Assembly (NCBI GenBank): GCA_900142905.1 | Contig: FSRV01000001.1 | Coordinates: 4,898,001 to 4,962,000 of the forward strand | Reading direction: 5' to 3' | DNA from: Burkholderia sp. GAS332 | GTDB lineage: Bacteria > Pseudomonadota > Gammaproteobacteria > Burkholderiales > Burkholderiaceae | DNA: 64,000 nt | In this document: positions 28,887-38,874 of the stretch, one piece after another | How positions within the stretch are numbered: the first letter of the stretch is position 1 | How the letters are laid out: each line of letters begins with the position of its first letter | Program-made: the position numbers and the translations under genes | Notes under the pieces: model-generated | Told to the model about the DNA's origin: nothing | The model's input: only the letters and a program-made list of their open reading frames with translations | The model's database searches: none

Positions 28887-31301
28887 TTACGCTGCCCTTG
28901 TCTGCACTGTTGCTTTTGTCGTTCCCTGCGACGCATTGCCATGCGCCGGCCGCAGCCCTGCTCCAGGTGCCGCGGCATCGTCTGCCAATTGAAGGAAGAG
29001 GATCGAAATCTGCGCGCCTTCAATCACATCGCCCGCTTTCATGCGGTTGCGAATGTCGATGCGCGCACCGTGTTCGTCGACGATCTTCTTGACCATCGCA
29101 AGACCGAGACCCGTACCTTTGGCCTTGGTCGTCACATAAGGTTCGAATGCACGTGTGAGGATACGCGCGGGGAAGCCGGGTCCGTTATCCGATACCGTCA
29201 GACGTACCGCGACGTGTACCTTGCCTTCCGCGTCGGGGTCTCCGTATTCTACTGTCCTCGTCTCGAGCAACACGCGCGGGTGCTCGACGTCGGCCACGGC
29301 ATCCTGCGCATTCTGCAGCAGGTTGTGAATCACCTGGCGCAATTGCGTCGCGTCGCCGCGAATCGCCGGCAAGTGCGCGAGCTCCACCTGAATCGCACCC
29401 TTGCCTTCCTCGATACCGTACAGCGTCAGCACCTCGCTGACCAGTTCGTTCAGTTGCAGATGCGCGAGCACCGCCGGCGGCGTACGCGCATAGTCGCGGA
29501 AATTGTCGACCATCTGCTTCATCGCCGCGACCTGATTGACGATGGTGGTCGCGCCGCGCTTCAGCACATCGGCATCCGACGGCGACAGCTTGTCGGCAAG
29601 CTTCATCTGCAAACGCTCGGCGGACAGCTGAATCGGTGTGAGCGGATTCTTGATCTCGTGCGCGAGACGCCGCGCCACTTCACCCCAGGCGATCGAACGC
29701 TGGGCGGAGATCACGTCCGAAATATCGTCAAACACGACGACGTAGCCGGAGGTCTGCATGTCTTCCGCATCGCGGTCGGTGGCGGACACTAGACGCGCGC
29801 CGCGCACGAGCAAGGTGAGCGGCTCGGTTTCGCCCGGCACCTGCACCGAAAACTGCTGCTGCCAGTGGCCGCGATCGTCGTGACCGTCACCACTCGCGGC
29901 CTCGCGATCGGCAAAAGCCTTGCGCACCATTCCACCGAATTCGCTCAATACGCCGATCTGCTCAAGCGCGGAACCCAGCACCTCCTGGAACTGCTGCCGG
30001 AAGATGCGCTCAGCGCCGCGGTTCGCGGTCGTGAGGCGGAACTGCCGGTCGAATACGAACACGCCCGCGGTCAGGTTCGCGAGAATGCTTTCCAGATAGG
30101 CTTTGGAATGCTCGAGCGCGATGCGGTTGTTCTCGACCGCCGCGCGCGCTTCGGACAACTGCCGCGTCATCGCGTTAAACGACTGCGTGAGGAAGCCCAG
30201 TTCGTCGCGCGATTTGATTTCGCGCTTTGGCGTGTAGTCGCCCTCGGTCACTTCCTTGGTGCCCTGCGCAAGCAGGAACAACGGCCGTGCAAGCTGATTG
30301 CCGAGTGCGAGCGCCAGCATCATCGCAATAAAGGTGGCGAGGAACAGCGCAAGCGTCAGCGTGCCGATATACATCTTGCGCAAGCCAGTGCGGCCCAGCG
30401 CCTTTTCCTGATACTCGCGATACGCGCGCTGCACGGCATCGGCATTGCGCGCGAGCGTGGGCGACACCGGTTGCGTGAGTTGCAGAAAACGTTCGGTAGG
30501 CTGCAACAGCGACGCGTTCGAATCCGGAATGCGCTGCACGACGCGCAGCCGCAGCGCACCCTTGCCGCCATGAGCGTTCGGATCGCCATCGACTTCACCC
30601 TCGATCGCCGCATAGCCGCGGCCACGCGCCTGATCGATCATCAACGGCGTGGGCAAGTCAGTCGTCAAGAGCGTCGCGTAATTGCCGGATGCCTGCGCGA
30701 CCACATGCATGTCCGGTGTCGCGCCCGACATGCTGCGCGTAGGTTCGACGATCGTCGCGTCCTGCACGCCGAACTGATCGCGCAAGCGCAGGAGCGTGAG
30801 CGTGGTGCCGGCGGCATCCGCGCTCGCCAGCTGCTCGGACATCAAGCGGCCCTTGGTCTGCAGATCGGACAGCGACGCGTCGAGCATGCCGCGGCCGAGA
30901 TTCAGGCCCGAGGTCAGCGCGGTTTCGACGTTAACGTCGAACCACGACTCGATACTGCGCGATACGAACTGGTACGAGACGACGTAAATGATGCCGCCCG
31001 GCACCACGCCGACCAACGCCATGAAGAACGCAAGTTTCGCTAACAGCCGCGTGCCGAACTTACCTTTTTTAAGCCGCGCAATGATGATGATGACGAGCGT
31101 CGCCACCACCAGCAGAAAGATCATCGCGACAATGAGGTTGGCCGCGTACAGCCACTGGTAATAGCGGTCGAAAAATTCGGTATTCGCGCTCGCCGCTGCA
31201 AGCAGCACGAGCAGCAGCACGGCCGTTACGGCGACCGTGGACACCAGCACGCGTACGACAATGCTGGTGACACTGGTGTCGCGGCGCACTCTATTTAGCA
31301 C
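28887..31301 (-). CDS. NtrY-like membrane sensor histidine kinase
   Basis: 804 residues. Two or three membrane helices lie in the first 115 residues, then an extracytoplasmic sensor of about 200 residues, a helix near 320-340, HAMP, PAS (FVFDRQFRLTTANRGAERIF), HisKA with RRLAHEIKNPLTPIQLSAERL, and HATPase with GPGFPAR and GTGLGLAMVKKI. It pairs with the adjacent NtrX-like regulator. In relatives, NtrYX affects nitrogen, redox or envelope responses; the signal is not predictable here. The start is GTG 31301, overlapping the DUF4390 gene by 11 bp. Confidence 0.88.
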   Translation of the reverse strand: MLNRVRRDTSVTSIVVRVLVSTVAVTAVLLLVLLAAASANTEFFDRYYQWLYAANLIVAMIFLLVVATLVIIIIARLKKGKFGTRLLAKLAFFMALVGVVPGGIIYVVSYQFVSRSIESWFDVNVETALTSGLNLGRGMLDASLSDLQTKGRLMSEQLASADAAGTTLTLLRLRDQFGVQDATIVEPTRSMSGATPDMHVVAQASGNYATLLTTDLPTPLMIDQARGRGYAAIEGEVDGDPNAHGGKGALRLRVVQRIPDSNASLLQPTERFLQLTQPVSPTLARNADAVQRAYREYQEKALGRTGLRKMYIGTLTLALFLATFIAMMLALALGNQLARPLFLLAQGTKEVTEGDYTPKREIKSRDELGFLTQSFNAMTRQLSEARAAVENNRIALEHSKAYLESILANLTAGVFVFDRQFRLTTANRGAERIFRQQFQEVLGSALEQIGVLSEFGGMVRKAFADREAASGDGHDDRGHWQQQFSVQVPGETEPLTLLVRGARLVSATDRDAEDMQTSGYVVVFDDISDVISAQRSIAWGEVARRLAHEIKNPLTPIQLSAERLQMKLADKLSPSDADVLKRGATTIVNQVAAMKQMVDNFRDYARTPPAVLAHLQLNELVSEVLTLYGIEEGKGAIQVELAHLPAIRGDATQLRQVIHNLLQNAQDAVADVEHPRVLLETRTVEYGDPDAEGKVHVAVRLTVSDNGPGFPARILTRAFEPYVTTKAKGTGLGLAMVKKIVDEHGARIDIRNRMKAGDVIEGAQISILFLQLADDAAAPGAGLRPAHGNASQGTTKATVQTRAA

Positions 31302-31890
31302 GTTCGGTCACCGTGAAGGTAAAGCGCTTCCAATCCGACGAAAGGCTCCAGTCGCGGTTGTTCACCGCGTCGATCTGGAACGGCTTGGGCATCAGCGCGA
31401 TGTCGAGTTGCATGCGCACCGACGCGTTGTACGTCTCCCCGACATGCACCTGATTGCGGTCGATCACATGCCACGACGTGACGTGCTTGATCACCGCGAG
31501 CGCATCTTTCAGCGTCGTGAAGCCGAGCTGCAAGCCACCCGACGACACGCTCGACACACGGTACTCACGCGTGAGCGGCTGGAACGACAGGCGGATGCTC
31601 TGCGACACGCTCACCGGCTGTTCGTCGAACCAGTACCAGCGCGGCCGGCTCAGTTCGAAGTCCGTCGTGAAGTACAGCGGAATGCCTTTGTTGACGGCGT
31701 CTTCGAGATTGCTGTTGAGGTCGAAATCGAAACGCGCGTCGAGATTCCAGCCGGTGTTGTCCGATTGCAGCGAGGCACGCTGCACCGCGATCGAATCGGC
31801 ATAAGCCGCGCCCGGTGCGGCAAGCCATACAGCCAGCACGATCCAGAGCACGGCAGCGAGCCGAAGCGGGAAGAAGCGTTTGATGGTCAC
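31291..31890 (-). CDS. DUF4390 domain protein, exported
   Basis: 199 residues with an N-terminal signal or anchor (LAAVLWIVLAVWLAAPGAAYA), then a beta-rich domain with FDFDLNSNLEDAVNKGIPLYF and SRPRWYWFDE, the markers of DUF4390. Function is unknown, but it is consistently found between rsmB and ntrY in Betaproteobacteria and could act in the NtrY signalling pathway. The GTG start overlaps the rsmB stop (GTGA), and the end overlaps ntrY by 11 bp. Confidence 0.82.
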   Translation of the reverse strand: MTIKRFFPLRLAAVLWIVLAVWLAAPGAAYADSIAVQRASLQSDNTGWNLDARFDFDLNSNLEDAVNKGIPLYFTTDFELSRPRWYWFDEQPVSVSQSIRLSFQPLTREYRVSSVSSGGLQLGFTTLKDALAVIKHVTSWHVIDRNQVHVGETYNASVRMQLDIALMPKPFQIDAVNNRDWSLSSDWKRFTFTVTERAK

Positions 31891-33326
31891 CGTTTCTGAA
31901 AGCGCGCGTAGAAAAATCCGTCGTGGTCTGAGTTCGAGCCGGCGCTATCTTCAGCGGCGTGTCCGGCATGGGAACCGGCCGATGTGTCGGCGGGCGCGCG
32001 GACAACTGAGGGTAAAAGTTGCCCCGGCGCGTCCAATCGTACCGCATCCTGGTACTTGTCTCCAAACCACTGTGCCTGCAACTCGCCTTCTTCGGGAAAG
32101 ATCGAACACGTAACGTAGAGCAACTCGCCGCCTGGTTTCACCAGCGGCCAGAGCGCGTCGAGAATGCGGCGCTGCTCGGCGACCAGCGCAGGGATATCGG
32201 ACGCGCGGCGCAGCCAGCGAATATCCGGATGACGCCGCACGATGCCCGAGGCCGAACAGGGCACGTCGGCCAGAATGCGATCGAACGGCTGGTCGATGTC
32301 GTCATGCCATTTTGCAGGCGCACCCGCGTCGCCGATCCGCACTTCCGCTTCGAGCTTGAGCCGCTGCAAGTTTTCACCGATGCGACGCGCGCGCGACGCA
32401 TCGCTTTCGAGCGCCACCAGCTGAAGGTTGGCGAGTTCGAGCAGGTGGCCGGTTTTGCCGCCAGGCGCCGCGCACGCGTCGAGCACGCGCATGCCGTCAC
32501 GCACGCCAAGCAATTCCGCGGCGAGCTGCGCGCCAGCGTCCTGCACGGACACTACGCCGTCGTTGAAGCCGGGGATCCGGTCGACTGGCATCGGCGTGGC
32601 GAGCTTGACGGCGTACTCGCCGACTCTGCTCGCGGGGATGTGATGGTTTTGCAGTACCTGCAGATAGGCATCAACTGTCGAGCGGCGTGCGTTCACGCGC
32701 AACGTCAGCGGACCTTGCGTATTGCCGGCAGCGAGCACGGCTTGCCATGCGTCGGGCCACGCGGCCTTCACCGCGTTGATCCACCATGCCGGGTAGTTCC
32801 AGCGCGCGACTTCGTCGGCTTGCGCTGCGCTCAGCAGCGCCTCGCGCTCGCGCAGGAAATTGCGCAGCACGGCATTGACGAGGCCCTTGGCGAACGCGAA
32901 TTCACGACGCGCGGCGATGGCACCCACCGCCTGATCGACCACCGTGAACGGCGCGTAGGCGGCGTTCGCTTCGTCGTCGACGAGTAAGGCGAGCGCGCAG
33001 GCAAGCACATGACCGACGTGCGGCGGCGGCGCCTTCTTCACCAGCTTCGCGATCAACCACTCGGCGGTCGCCAGACGCCGCATGGTGCGGTACGCGATGT
33101 CCTGCACGGCGCCGCGCGCAGCGGCGGCGCTGCCCTCAGGCGCGGAGACGAATACGGATTGCAGCGCGGCAGGCAAAGCCGCGCCGAAGCGCACGGCGCC
33201 GACGGCCTGGCCCGCGCAGTCGAGCGCGAAACCGAGCGATTCGGGCGCGAGGTGCAGCATCGACAAACGGGATTCGCGTGGACGCGCCGATGGGGAAGCA
33301 GAACGCGAAGAAGGCTTTGGAGTCAT
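31887..33326 (-). CDS. rsmB: 16S rRNA m5C967 methyltransferase RsmB
   Basis: 479 residues. An N-terminal NusB-like RNA-binding domain (about 60-200) precedes a SAM methyltransferase domain with VLDACAAPGGKTGHLLEL, the catalytic PCSASG motif, and ATP-independent YVTCSIFPEEGE carrying the second cysteine. It methylates C967 of 16S rRNA. The start ATG 33326 lacks a strong ribosome site; an internal Met at residue 23 is an alternative. It is first of a tight chain with DUF4390, ntrY and ntrX. Confidence 0.92.
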   Translation of the reverse strand: MTPKPSSRSASPSARPRESRLSMLHLAPESLGFALDCAGQAVGAVRFGAALPAALQSVFVSAPEGSAAAARGAVQDIAYRTMRRLATAEWLIAKLVKKAPPPHVGHVLACALALLVDDEANAAYAPFTVVDQAVGAIAARREFAFAKGLVNAVLRNFLREREALLSAAQADEVARWNYPAWWINAVKAAWPDAWQAVLAAGNTQGPLTLRVNARRSTVDAYLQVLQNHHIPASRVGEYAVKLATPMPVDRIPGFNDGVVSVQDAGAQLAAELLGVRDGMRVLDACAAPGGKTGHLLELANLQLVALESDASRARRIGENLQRLKLEAEVRIGDAGAPAKWHDDIDQPFDRILADVPCSASGIVRRHPDIRWLRRASDIPALVAEQRRILDALWPLVKPGGELLYVTCSIFPEEGELQAQWFGDKYQDAVRLDAPGQLLPSVVRAPADTSAGSHAGHAAEDSAGSNSDHDGFFYARFQKR

Positions 33327-33504
33327 GAAAGAGGCAAAGGCAGGCCGCGCGGTGCGCGCGACGCAAACAGCACACATTGTAGCGTGGCGCGGGGCGGGAG
33401 CCGCCGAGGGCCGATGACAGCCAACGGCCGTAGTCCCTGCAGCCGGAGCACGAACAATAGGTAAGGACCCGCAGCGCGGGGCAAACGACGTGGGACGTGA
33501 ACAA

Positions 33505-33532
33505 AAAAGGCGAGCCCGCAGACTCGCCTTTT
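33505..33532 (-). terminator. terminator downstream of htpX
   Basis: A 10-bp perfect inverted repeat (33505-33514 and 33523-33532) ends in a run of T residues in the minus direction. It lies 23 bp past the htpX stop and separates htpX from rsmB. Confidence 0.88.
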
Positions 33533-33555
33533 GTCACGCCGGTTCAGTGCGCCCG

Positions 33556-34413
33556 TTACTCGAAGCGCCCCGTACGCGCCATCTCCATCAAACGCGCGAT
33601 GCGTTCCTCCGTGGCCGGGTGCGTGGAGAACAGATTCGCGATGCCGCCGCCCGCCAGCGGATTCATGATCATCATCTGCGCGGTGGCCGGATGCTGCTCG
33701 GCCGTGGGGAACGGAATCCCGCTCGCGTAGCGATGAATCTTGTCGAGCGCCGAGGCGAGCGCCTGCGGGTCGCCGGAAATCTGCGCGCCGCCGCGGTCCG
33801 CTTCGAATTCGCGTGCGCGCGAGATCGCCATTTGAATCAGCGCACCGGCGATCGGCGCGAGCAACGCAACGGCGATGCCCGCGATCGGGTTCGTCGGACG
33901 GCCGTTTTCGTCGCGGCTGCCGAAGAACATCGCGAAGTTCGCCAGCGCGGAAATAGCGCCGGCCATGGTCGCCGACACCGTGGAGATCAGGATGTCGCGG
34001 TGCTTCACGTGCGCCAGTTCGTGCGCCATCACGCCGCGCATTTCGCGCTCGGACAGCACGCGCAAGATGCCGGTGGTGGCGGCAACAGCCGCATGCTCCG
34101 GATTGCGGCCGGTGGCGAATGCGTTCGGCGCGTCTTCGTTGATCAGGTAGACGCGTGGCATCGGCAGATTGGCGCGGGTGGCGAGTTCACGCACCATGCG
34201 GTAGAACTGCGGCGCACTGTTTTCGTCGACTTCCTGCGCGTTATACATGCGCAGAACCATCTTGTCCGAGAACCAGTACGAAAAGAAATTCATCCCAAGG
34301 GCGATCACGAGCGCGATCATCATGCCGCGCGACCCGCCGATCATCCCGCCGATCACGATGAAAAGGGCCGTGATCGCGGCCATCAACATCGCGGTTTTGA
34401 CCCAATTGAACAT
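33556..34413 (-). CDS. htpX: membrane M48 protease HtpX
   Basis: 285 residues. Two N-terminal membrane helices (about 5-50) precede zinc motif HELAH (near residue 133) and the third ligand in [27 protein letters not shown] is characteristic. Two further hydrophobic segments flank the active site. HtpX degrades damaged inner-membrane proteins with FtsH. ATG 34413 ([10 protein letters not shown]) matches the family start. Confidence 0.95.
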   Translation of the reverse strand: MFNWVKTAMLMAAITALFIVIGGMIGGSRGMMIALVIALGMNFFSYWFSDKMVLRMYNAQEVDENSAPQFYRMVRELATRANLPMPRVYLINEDAPNAFATGRNPEHAAVAATTGILRVLSEREMRGVMAHELAHVKHRDILISTVSATMAGAISALANFAMFFGSRDENGRPTNPIAGIAVALLAPIAGALIQMAISRAREFEADRGGAQISGDPQALASALDKIHRYASGIPFPTAEQHPATAQMMIMNPLAGGGIANLFSTHPATEERIARLMEMARTGRFE

Positions 34414-34516
34414 GTCTGCAACTCCTCGCCCTAACGCGGTTTCATATCTGCGCCGCATGATCGCGGCAGCTGATTGTAAGCTAACTGTTAGATATGGGCG
34501 CGTGAGGAAAATTCAA

Positions 34517-35158
34517 TCATCTTGATGCGGTGGCGAGCTTGAGGCCCAAGCCGACGAATGCACTGCCGACGCCGCGATCCAGCCACTTCTTCACCAACGG
34601 CTTGCCGGAGAAACGGCGCGTCACACTACCGGCAATCCATGCGATAAAACAGCTCCAGATCAGACTCATCACGACGAACACCACGCCGAGCGTGAGGAAC
34701 GCCAGCACCTTATGGTCACTGCCTGTTGTGACGAATTGCGGAAAAAACGACACGAAAAACAGTACGACCTTGGGATTCAGCACATTGGTCCAGAAGCCTT
34801 GCAGGAACAACTGACGCAGCGATTTCGGCGCACCGGCCGCGCGCGCTTCGCCCACGGCCTGGTCTGCCGCCGGCTTGGCGAAAATCAGGCGCACGCCAAG
34901 ATAGATCAGATAAATAGCGCCGACGAACTTGATGACCGTGAACGCAGTGGCCGAAGCGGCCAGCAGTGCCGTTAAGCCGAACGCACAAGCAAGCGAATGA
35001 ACGCAGCAACCGGAGCAGATGCCGAGCGCAGACATCAGACCTGCACCACGCCCTTGAGCGACGCTGCGCCCGATGATGTAAGCCGTATCGGGACCGGGCG
35101 TCACGTTCAGCAGAAAGACGGCGACGACAAAAAACTCGAAATGGGTGATGCCGAACAT
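34517..35158 (-). CDS. LysE/RhtB-family amino-acid exporter
   Basis: 213 residues with six predicted membrane segments. Family motifs are NVTPGPDTAYIIGRS near the N-terminus and the FWTNVLNPKVVLFFVSFFPQFV block. These proteins export amino acids such as homoserine, threonine or lysine. It lies between htpX and fmt on the same strand, a conserved order in Burkholderia. Substrate unassigned. Confidence 0.88.
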   Translation of the reverse strand: MFGITHFEFFVVAVFLLNVTPGPDTAYIIGRSVAQGRGAGLMSALGICSGCCVHSLACAFGLTALLAASATAFTVIKFVGAIYLIYLGVRLIFAKPAADQAVGEARAAGAPKSLRQLFLQGFWTNVLNPKVVLFFVSFFPQFVTTGSDHKVLAFLTLGVVFVVMSLIWSCFIAWIAGSVTRRFSGKPLVKKWLDRGVGSAFVGLGLKLATASR

Positions 35159-35225
35159 GAGGATCCTCGGAATGCGGGGCGTTGCATAGAGGATTCTAAC
35201 GCGCCGCGGGCTTTGGAGCGGGGGT

Positions 35226-35257
35226 CTTGACCATCGGCCGAGCGGACGATGGTCAAG
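35226..35257 (-). terminator. hairpin between fmt and the LysE gene
   Basis: An 11-bp perfect inverted repeat (35226-35236 and 35247-35257) with a ten-base loop lies 16 bp after the fmt stop. It has no T-run, so it may be a weak or Rho-assisted terminator or an mRNA 3'-end stabiliser. Confidence 0.5.
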
Positions 35258-35272
35258 GTCTGCGCAAGACGG

Positions 35273-36259
35273 TTATTTTGCTTCGGGAAGCTGGAAACGC
35301 TGACCCGCGGCCAGCGTTGCGCCGGCCAGGAATTCACGCACCGGCAAGCGTTTGCCGCCGGGTTTCTGCAGTTGCGTGAGACGCAGCGCGCCTTCGGCAC
35401 AGGCAACCACGACGCCTTCAGGAGAGACGTCGGCGATCGTGCCGGGCGCATTGTTGCCTTGCGCCTCGACCGGGACCGCTGCCCAGATTTTGATCGACGT
35501 GCCATCTTCCAGCGTCCCCACGCCGCCGGGGAACGGGTCGAACGCGCGCACCTGACGCGCGAGGACCGCGGCCGGCTTGCGCCAGTCGAGTGCGGCCTCG
35601 TGCTTGCCGATCTTTTCCGCGTAGGTCACGCCGTCCGCAGGCTGCGGCGTTGCCGCCAGCTTGCCGCTGCGCTCGAGTTCGATCAGCGCTTCGACGATCA
35701 GTCGCGCGCCGTCTTGTGCGAGGCGATCGTGGAGAGTGGCCGTGGTGTCGTCGTCCGAAATCGGCGTGCGCGCTTCAGAGATCATCGCGCCGGTGTCGAG
35801 GCCGACGTCCATCTGCATTAGCGTGATGCCGGTTTCAGCGTCGCCCGCCTCGATCGCACGGTGGATCGGCGCGGCGCCGCGCCAGCGCGGCAACAACGAT
35901 GCGTGAATGTTGATGCAGCCCAGCGGCGGGATATCGAGCACTTCCTGCGGCAGGATCAGGCCATAGGCAGCCACCACCATTACGTCGTGGGGCGTAGCGT
36001 GCAACTGGTCAATCGCAGCGACGGCTTCAGCCGGATATTTGCCGGTGCGGCGCAGCGAAGGCGGCTGCGCGACGGTAAGCCCATGCTCCTGCGCGTAACG
36101 CTTGACCGGGCTCGCCTGCAATTTCATCCCGCGCCCAGCGGGCCGGTCGGGCTGGGTCAGCACCAGCGGCACCAGAAACCCGGCGCTGTGGATCGCGGCC
36201 AGCGCGGCCGCGGCGAACTCCGGCGTACCGGCAAAGATGACGCGCAACGAATGACTCAT
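35273..36259 (-). CDS. fmt: methionyl-tRNA formyltransferase
   Basis: 328 residues. The formyl-THF-binding signature [18 protein letters not shown] (near residue 115) and the N-terminal [15 protein letters not shown] are diagnostic. The C-terminal OB-like domain includes [14 protein letters not shown]. It formylates initiator Met-tRNA in the cytoplasm. It lies 31 bp downstream of def, and the two act at opposite ends of the N-formyl-methionine cycle. Confidence 0.97.
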   Translation of the reverse strand: MSHSLRVIFAGTPEFAAAALAAIHSAGFLVPLVLTQPDRPAGRGMKLQASPVKRYAQEHGLTVAQPPSLRRTGKYPAEAVAAIDQLHATPHDVMVVAAYGLILPQEVLDIPPLGCINIHASLLPRWRGAAPIHRAIEAGDAETGITLMQMDVGLDTGAMISEARTPISDDDTTATLHDRLAQDGARLIVEALIELERSGKLAATPQPADGVTYAEKIGKHEAALDWRKPAAVLARQVRAFDPFPGGVGTLEDGTSIKIWAAVPVEAQGNNAPGTIADVSPEGVVVACAEGALRLTQLQKPGGKRLPVREFLAGATLAAGQRFQLPEAK

Positions 36260-36290
36260 GAAGGGGTGCGGTAGGCGAGGTGGACGCGCA

Positions 36291-36794
36291 TTACATCGCG
36301 TGGGCGAGCTTCTTCATCTTGCTCTTGATGCGCGTCTGCTTCAGCGACGACAGGTACTCGACGAACACGCGGCCCATCAGGTGATCCATTTCGTGCTGAA
36401 TGCACACAGCCAGCAAACCTTCGCAATCCAGCTCGAAGGTTTCACCCTTCGCGTTCAGCGCCCGCACGCGCACTTTCTCGGCGCGCTCGACGTTGTCGTA
36501 AATACCCGGCACCGAGAGGCAGCCCTCTTCCGAGAGCTTCTTCTCGTCGCTCGACCAGATGATTTCCGGGTTGATGAAAGCGAGCAGTTCGTCGTGCGTT
36601 TCCGACACGTCGATCACGACCACGCGTTCGTGCACGTCCACCTGGGTCGCCGCGAGGCCGACGCCGGGCGCGGCGTACATCGTTTCGGCCATGTCGGCGA
36701 CGAGCCGGCGGATACGGTCGTTGACCACGTCGACCGGCTTCGCAATCTTGTGCAGCCGCTTGTCCGGGTAATTGAGGATATTCAGTAAAGCCAT
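36291..36794 (-). CDS. def: peptide deformylase
   Basis: 167 residues. All three metal/active-site motifs are present: [18 protein letters not shown] and QHEMDHL. It removes the N-terminal formyl group from nascent proteins. It is first of the def-fmt pair and divergent from dprA, with about 244 bp between them. Confidence 0.97.
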   Translation of the reverse strand: MALLNILNYPDKRLHKIAKPVDVVNDRIRRLVADMAETMYAAPGVGLAATQVDVHERVVVIDVSETHDELLAFINPEIIWSSDEKKLSEEGCLSVPGIYDNVERAEKVRVRALNAKGETFELDCEGLLAVCIQHEMDHLMGRVFVEYLSSLKQTRIKSKMKKLAHAM

Positions 36795-37038
36795 GATCTT
36801 GAGTGTGTTTTTTCGGCGCCGCTGACCGGTGGAAGGCTAGCGTTGGCCATTCGGCCAGGTTGTGGGCGCATCGCGTTACGCAGAGGATAGAGGCTGTCGA
36901 ACCGGTTCGATTCAACGCGCCACGTGCGCTAAACGACGAGCCCGCGCGGGTGGGCGCGGCGCTGCAGTTATTTCGGATGATGAAAATTTTAGCATGGCGC
37001 CCGCCTGCCCGCTGGCCCTGTAAGAGGATCGACTGTTA

Positions 37039-38160
37039 ATGCGTACCTTGCCCGCAACCGATATTGAACTCGCCGCCTGGCTGCGGCTCTCGCTCGCGCC
37101 GGGGCTGAAACCCGCCGCCCTGCGGTTACTGCTGGCCGCTTTTGGACTCCCGGAAGCGATTTTCAATCAATCGCCGGAAGCGCTCGCCGAGATCGCGGGC
37201 GAGGCTGCCGCGCGCGCGGTGCTGGCGCCGCCCATTCCAGACTTCGACGCGCAACTCGACGCGGTCATTGCATGGCGCGAGCTACCCGGCAACCACGTGG
37301 TGACACTCGACGATCCTGCCTACCCGCCCAGGCTGCTCACCATGCCCGATCCACCGCCGCTACTATATATAAAGGGTCGGCTGGATCTGTTGCACACGAG
37401 GGCGGTCGCCCTAGTGGGCAGCCGCAGCGCGACCGCACAAGGCGTTGAAGACGCGGAGCGCTTCGCGCGTGAGCTTTCACAAGCCGCCGTCACGATCGTG
37501 TCGGGGCTTGCGCTGGGTATCGACGGCGCCGCGCATCGGGGCGGACTGGAAGGCGTCGGCGGCACGGTAGCCGTCATCGGCACCGGCGCGGACATCGTGT
37601 ATCCGGCCGCGCATCATGCGCTGGCGCGCCAGATTGCGGCGCAAGGCGCAATCCTTTCGGAATGGCCGCTCGGCACCCCGGCGCGCGCCGCCAATTTTCC
37701 GCAACGCAACCGCCTGATCGCCGGCCTCGTCAGCGGAGTGGTGATCGTCGAGGCCGCCATGCGCTCGGGCTCGCTCATCACGGCTCGGCTCGCCAATGAC
37801 ATGGGGCGCGAAATTTTCGCGTTGCCCGGCTCGATCCACGCGCCGTTGTCGCGCGGTTGTCATCGAATCATCAAGCAGGGCGCCAAGCTGGTGGAAACGC
37901 CCGATGAGGTGCTGGAGGATCTGGGCTTCCCCAAGCCCATGGCAACTGCGCCGGCATCACCCACTGCCCCGCCGGCCATGAGCGCCGAAGCGCTGCAACT
38001 CCTCGACGCACTCGGCCATGCCCCCGTCACGCTTGAAATTCTTGCCACCCGCACCGAGATGGGGAACGCGGCATTACAAAACACGCTGCTGCAGCTCGAA
38101 CTCGCCGGCCAGGTGACCGTGCTGCCCGGCGGCCGCTTCACGCGAGCCACCCACGGCTGA
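37039..38160 (+). CDS. dprA: DNA processing protein DprA
   Basis: 373 residues. The Rossmann-like core includes VALVGSRSAT, SGLALGIDGAAHRGGL, IGTGADIVYP, FPQRNRLIAGL and EAAMRSGSLITARLA. An N-terminal SAM-like region and a C-terminal winged-helix (about 310-373) are visible. DprA loads RecA onto incoming single-stranded DNA during transformation; it is widespread even where competence is not demonstrated. A TATATATAA-like string at 37364-37372 is an unusual AT island inside the gene. Confidence 0.95.
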   Translation: MRTLPATDIELAAWLRLSLAPGLKPAALRLLLAAFGLPEAIFNQSPEALAEIAGEAAARAVLAPPIPDFDAQLDAVIAWRELPGNHVVTLDDPAYPPRLLTMPDPPPLLYIKGRLDLLHTRAVALVGSRSATAQGVEDAERFARELSQAAVTIVSGLALGIDGAAHRGGLEGVGGTVAVIGTGADIVYPAAHHALARQIAAQGAILSEWPLGTPARAANFPQRNRLIAGLVSGVVIVEAAMRSGSLITARLANDMGREIFALPGSIHAPLSRGCHRIIKQGAKLVETPDEVLEDLGFPKPMATAPASPTAPPAMSAEALQLLDALGHAPVTLEILATRTEMGNAALQNTLLQLELAGQVTVLPGGRFTRATHG

Positions 38161-38249
38161 CCCCGCATTGACCAGGGTTGACCACGATTCGGGATCGGCC
38201 ATGCTACATTCGCGCCAAAGCACCTGACAAAAGTACGCAAGGAACCACC

Positions 38250-38627
38250 ATGCCCGCGCTGAATCTCGACACCGACCAAGACCGGATTGCCGAGCGCGTC
38301 AACGAACCCGACACGCTGTTCGTCGCCTGCCTGTGCGCGGAGTGGTGCGGGACCTGTCGTGACTACCGGGAGGCCTTCAACCGGCTGGCGGACAAGCATC
38401 CGGAGATCTGTTTCGCATGGATCGACATCGAAACCCATGCGGACCGCTTCGACGATCTGGATGTCGAGAATTTCCCGACCATCCTGATCGAAGACTCAGT
38501 AACGACACGTTTCTTTGGCACGGTTTTGCCACAGGCGGCGATTGTGGAACGGATGTTGTCTGATCTGACGGCGGTGCCCGGCGTCAGCGGCGCGCCCAAA
38601 CTGCGGCCCGCACTGGCTGTCGCGTGA
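38250..38627 (+). CDS. thioredoxin-like protein with WCGTC motif
   Basis: 125 residues, thioredoxin fold without a signal peptide. The redox motif is CAEWCGTC (CxxC of WCGTC near residue 32), and cis-proline lies in VENFPTIL. It is probably a cytoplasmic disulphide reductase. Start ATG 38250 has AAGGAA nearby. It is 89 bp after dprA on the same strand. Partner proteins are unknown. Confidence 0.85.
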   Translation: MPALNLDTDQDRIAERVNEPDTLFVACLCAEWCGTCRDYREAFNRLADKHPEICFAWIDIETHADRFDDLDVENFPTILIEDSVTTRFFGTVLPQAAIVERMLSDLTAVPGVSGAPKLRPALAVA

Positions 38628-38874
38628 ATGTGGCCACCGGTCGCCGAACCTTGCGGCACGGGCGTTACAAGCAGTACACGCCGCGTTTTCCGCAGCTTGC
38701 TCAATTACTGAGCGCGCAATTATCATGGCGCGCTTTTATGGCACTTGACACGCCGCTCTCGCGCCGTGTGCTATAAAGCGGTCGTTATTGGGTCGCAAAG
38801 GTCGCAAACGAGGGTCGCGCTAATTAAGCGCACTCAAGGCCATCAACCCGGATCTACCAACCTCATATCGAGTC

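Noticed and set aside
38791..38808. Tandem GGTCGCAAA repeat upstream of topB as an operator or iteron
   Set aside because: Only two perfect copies and no other origin-like features; too little to support a call.
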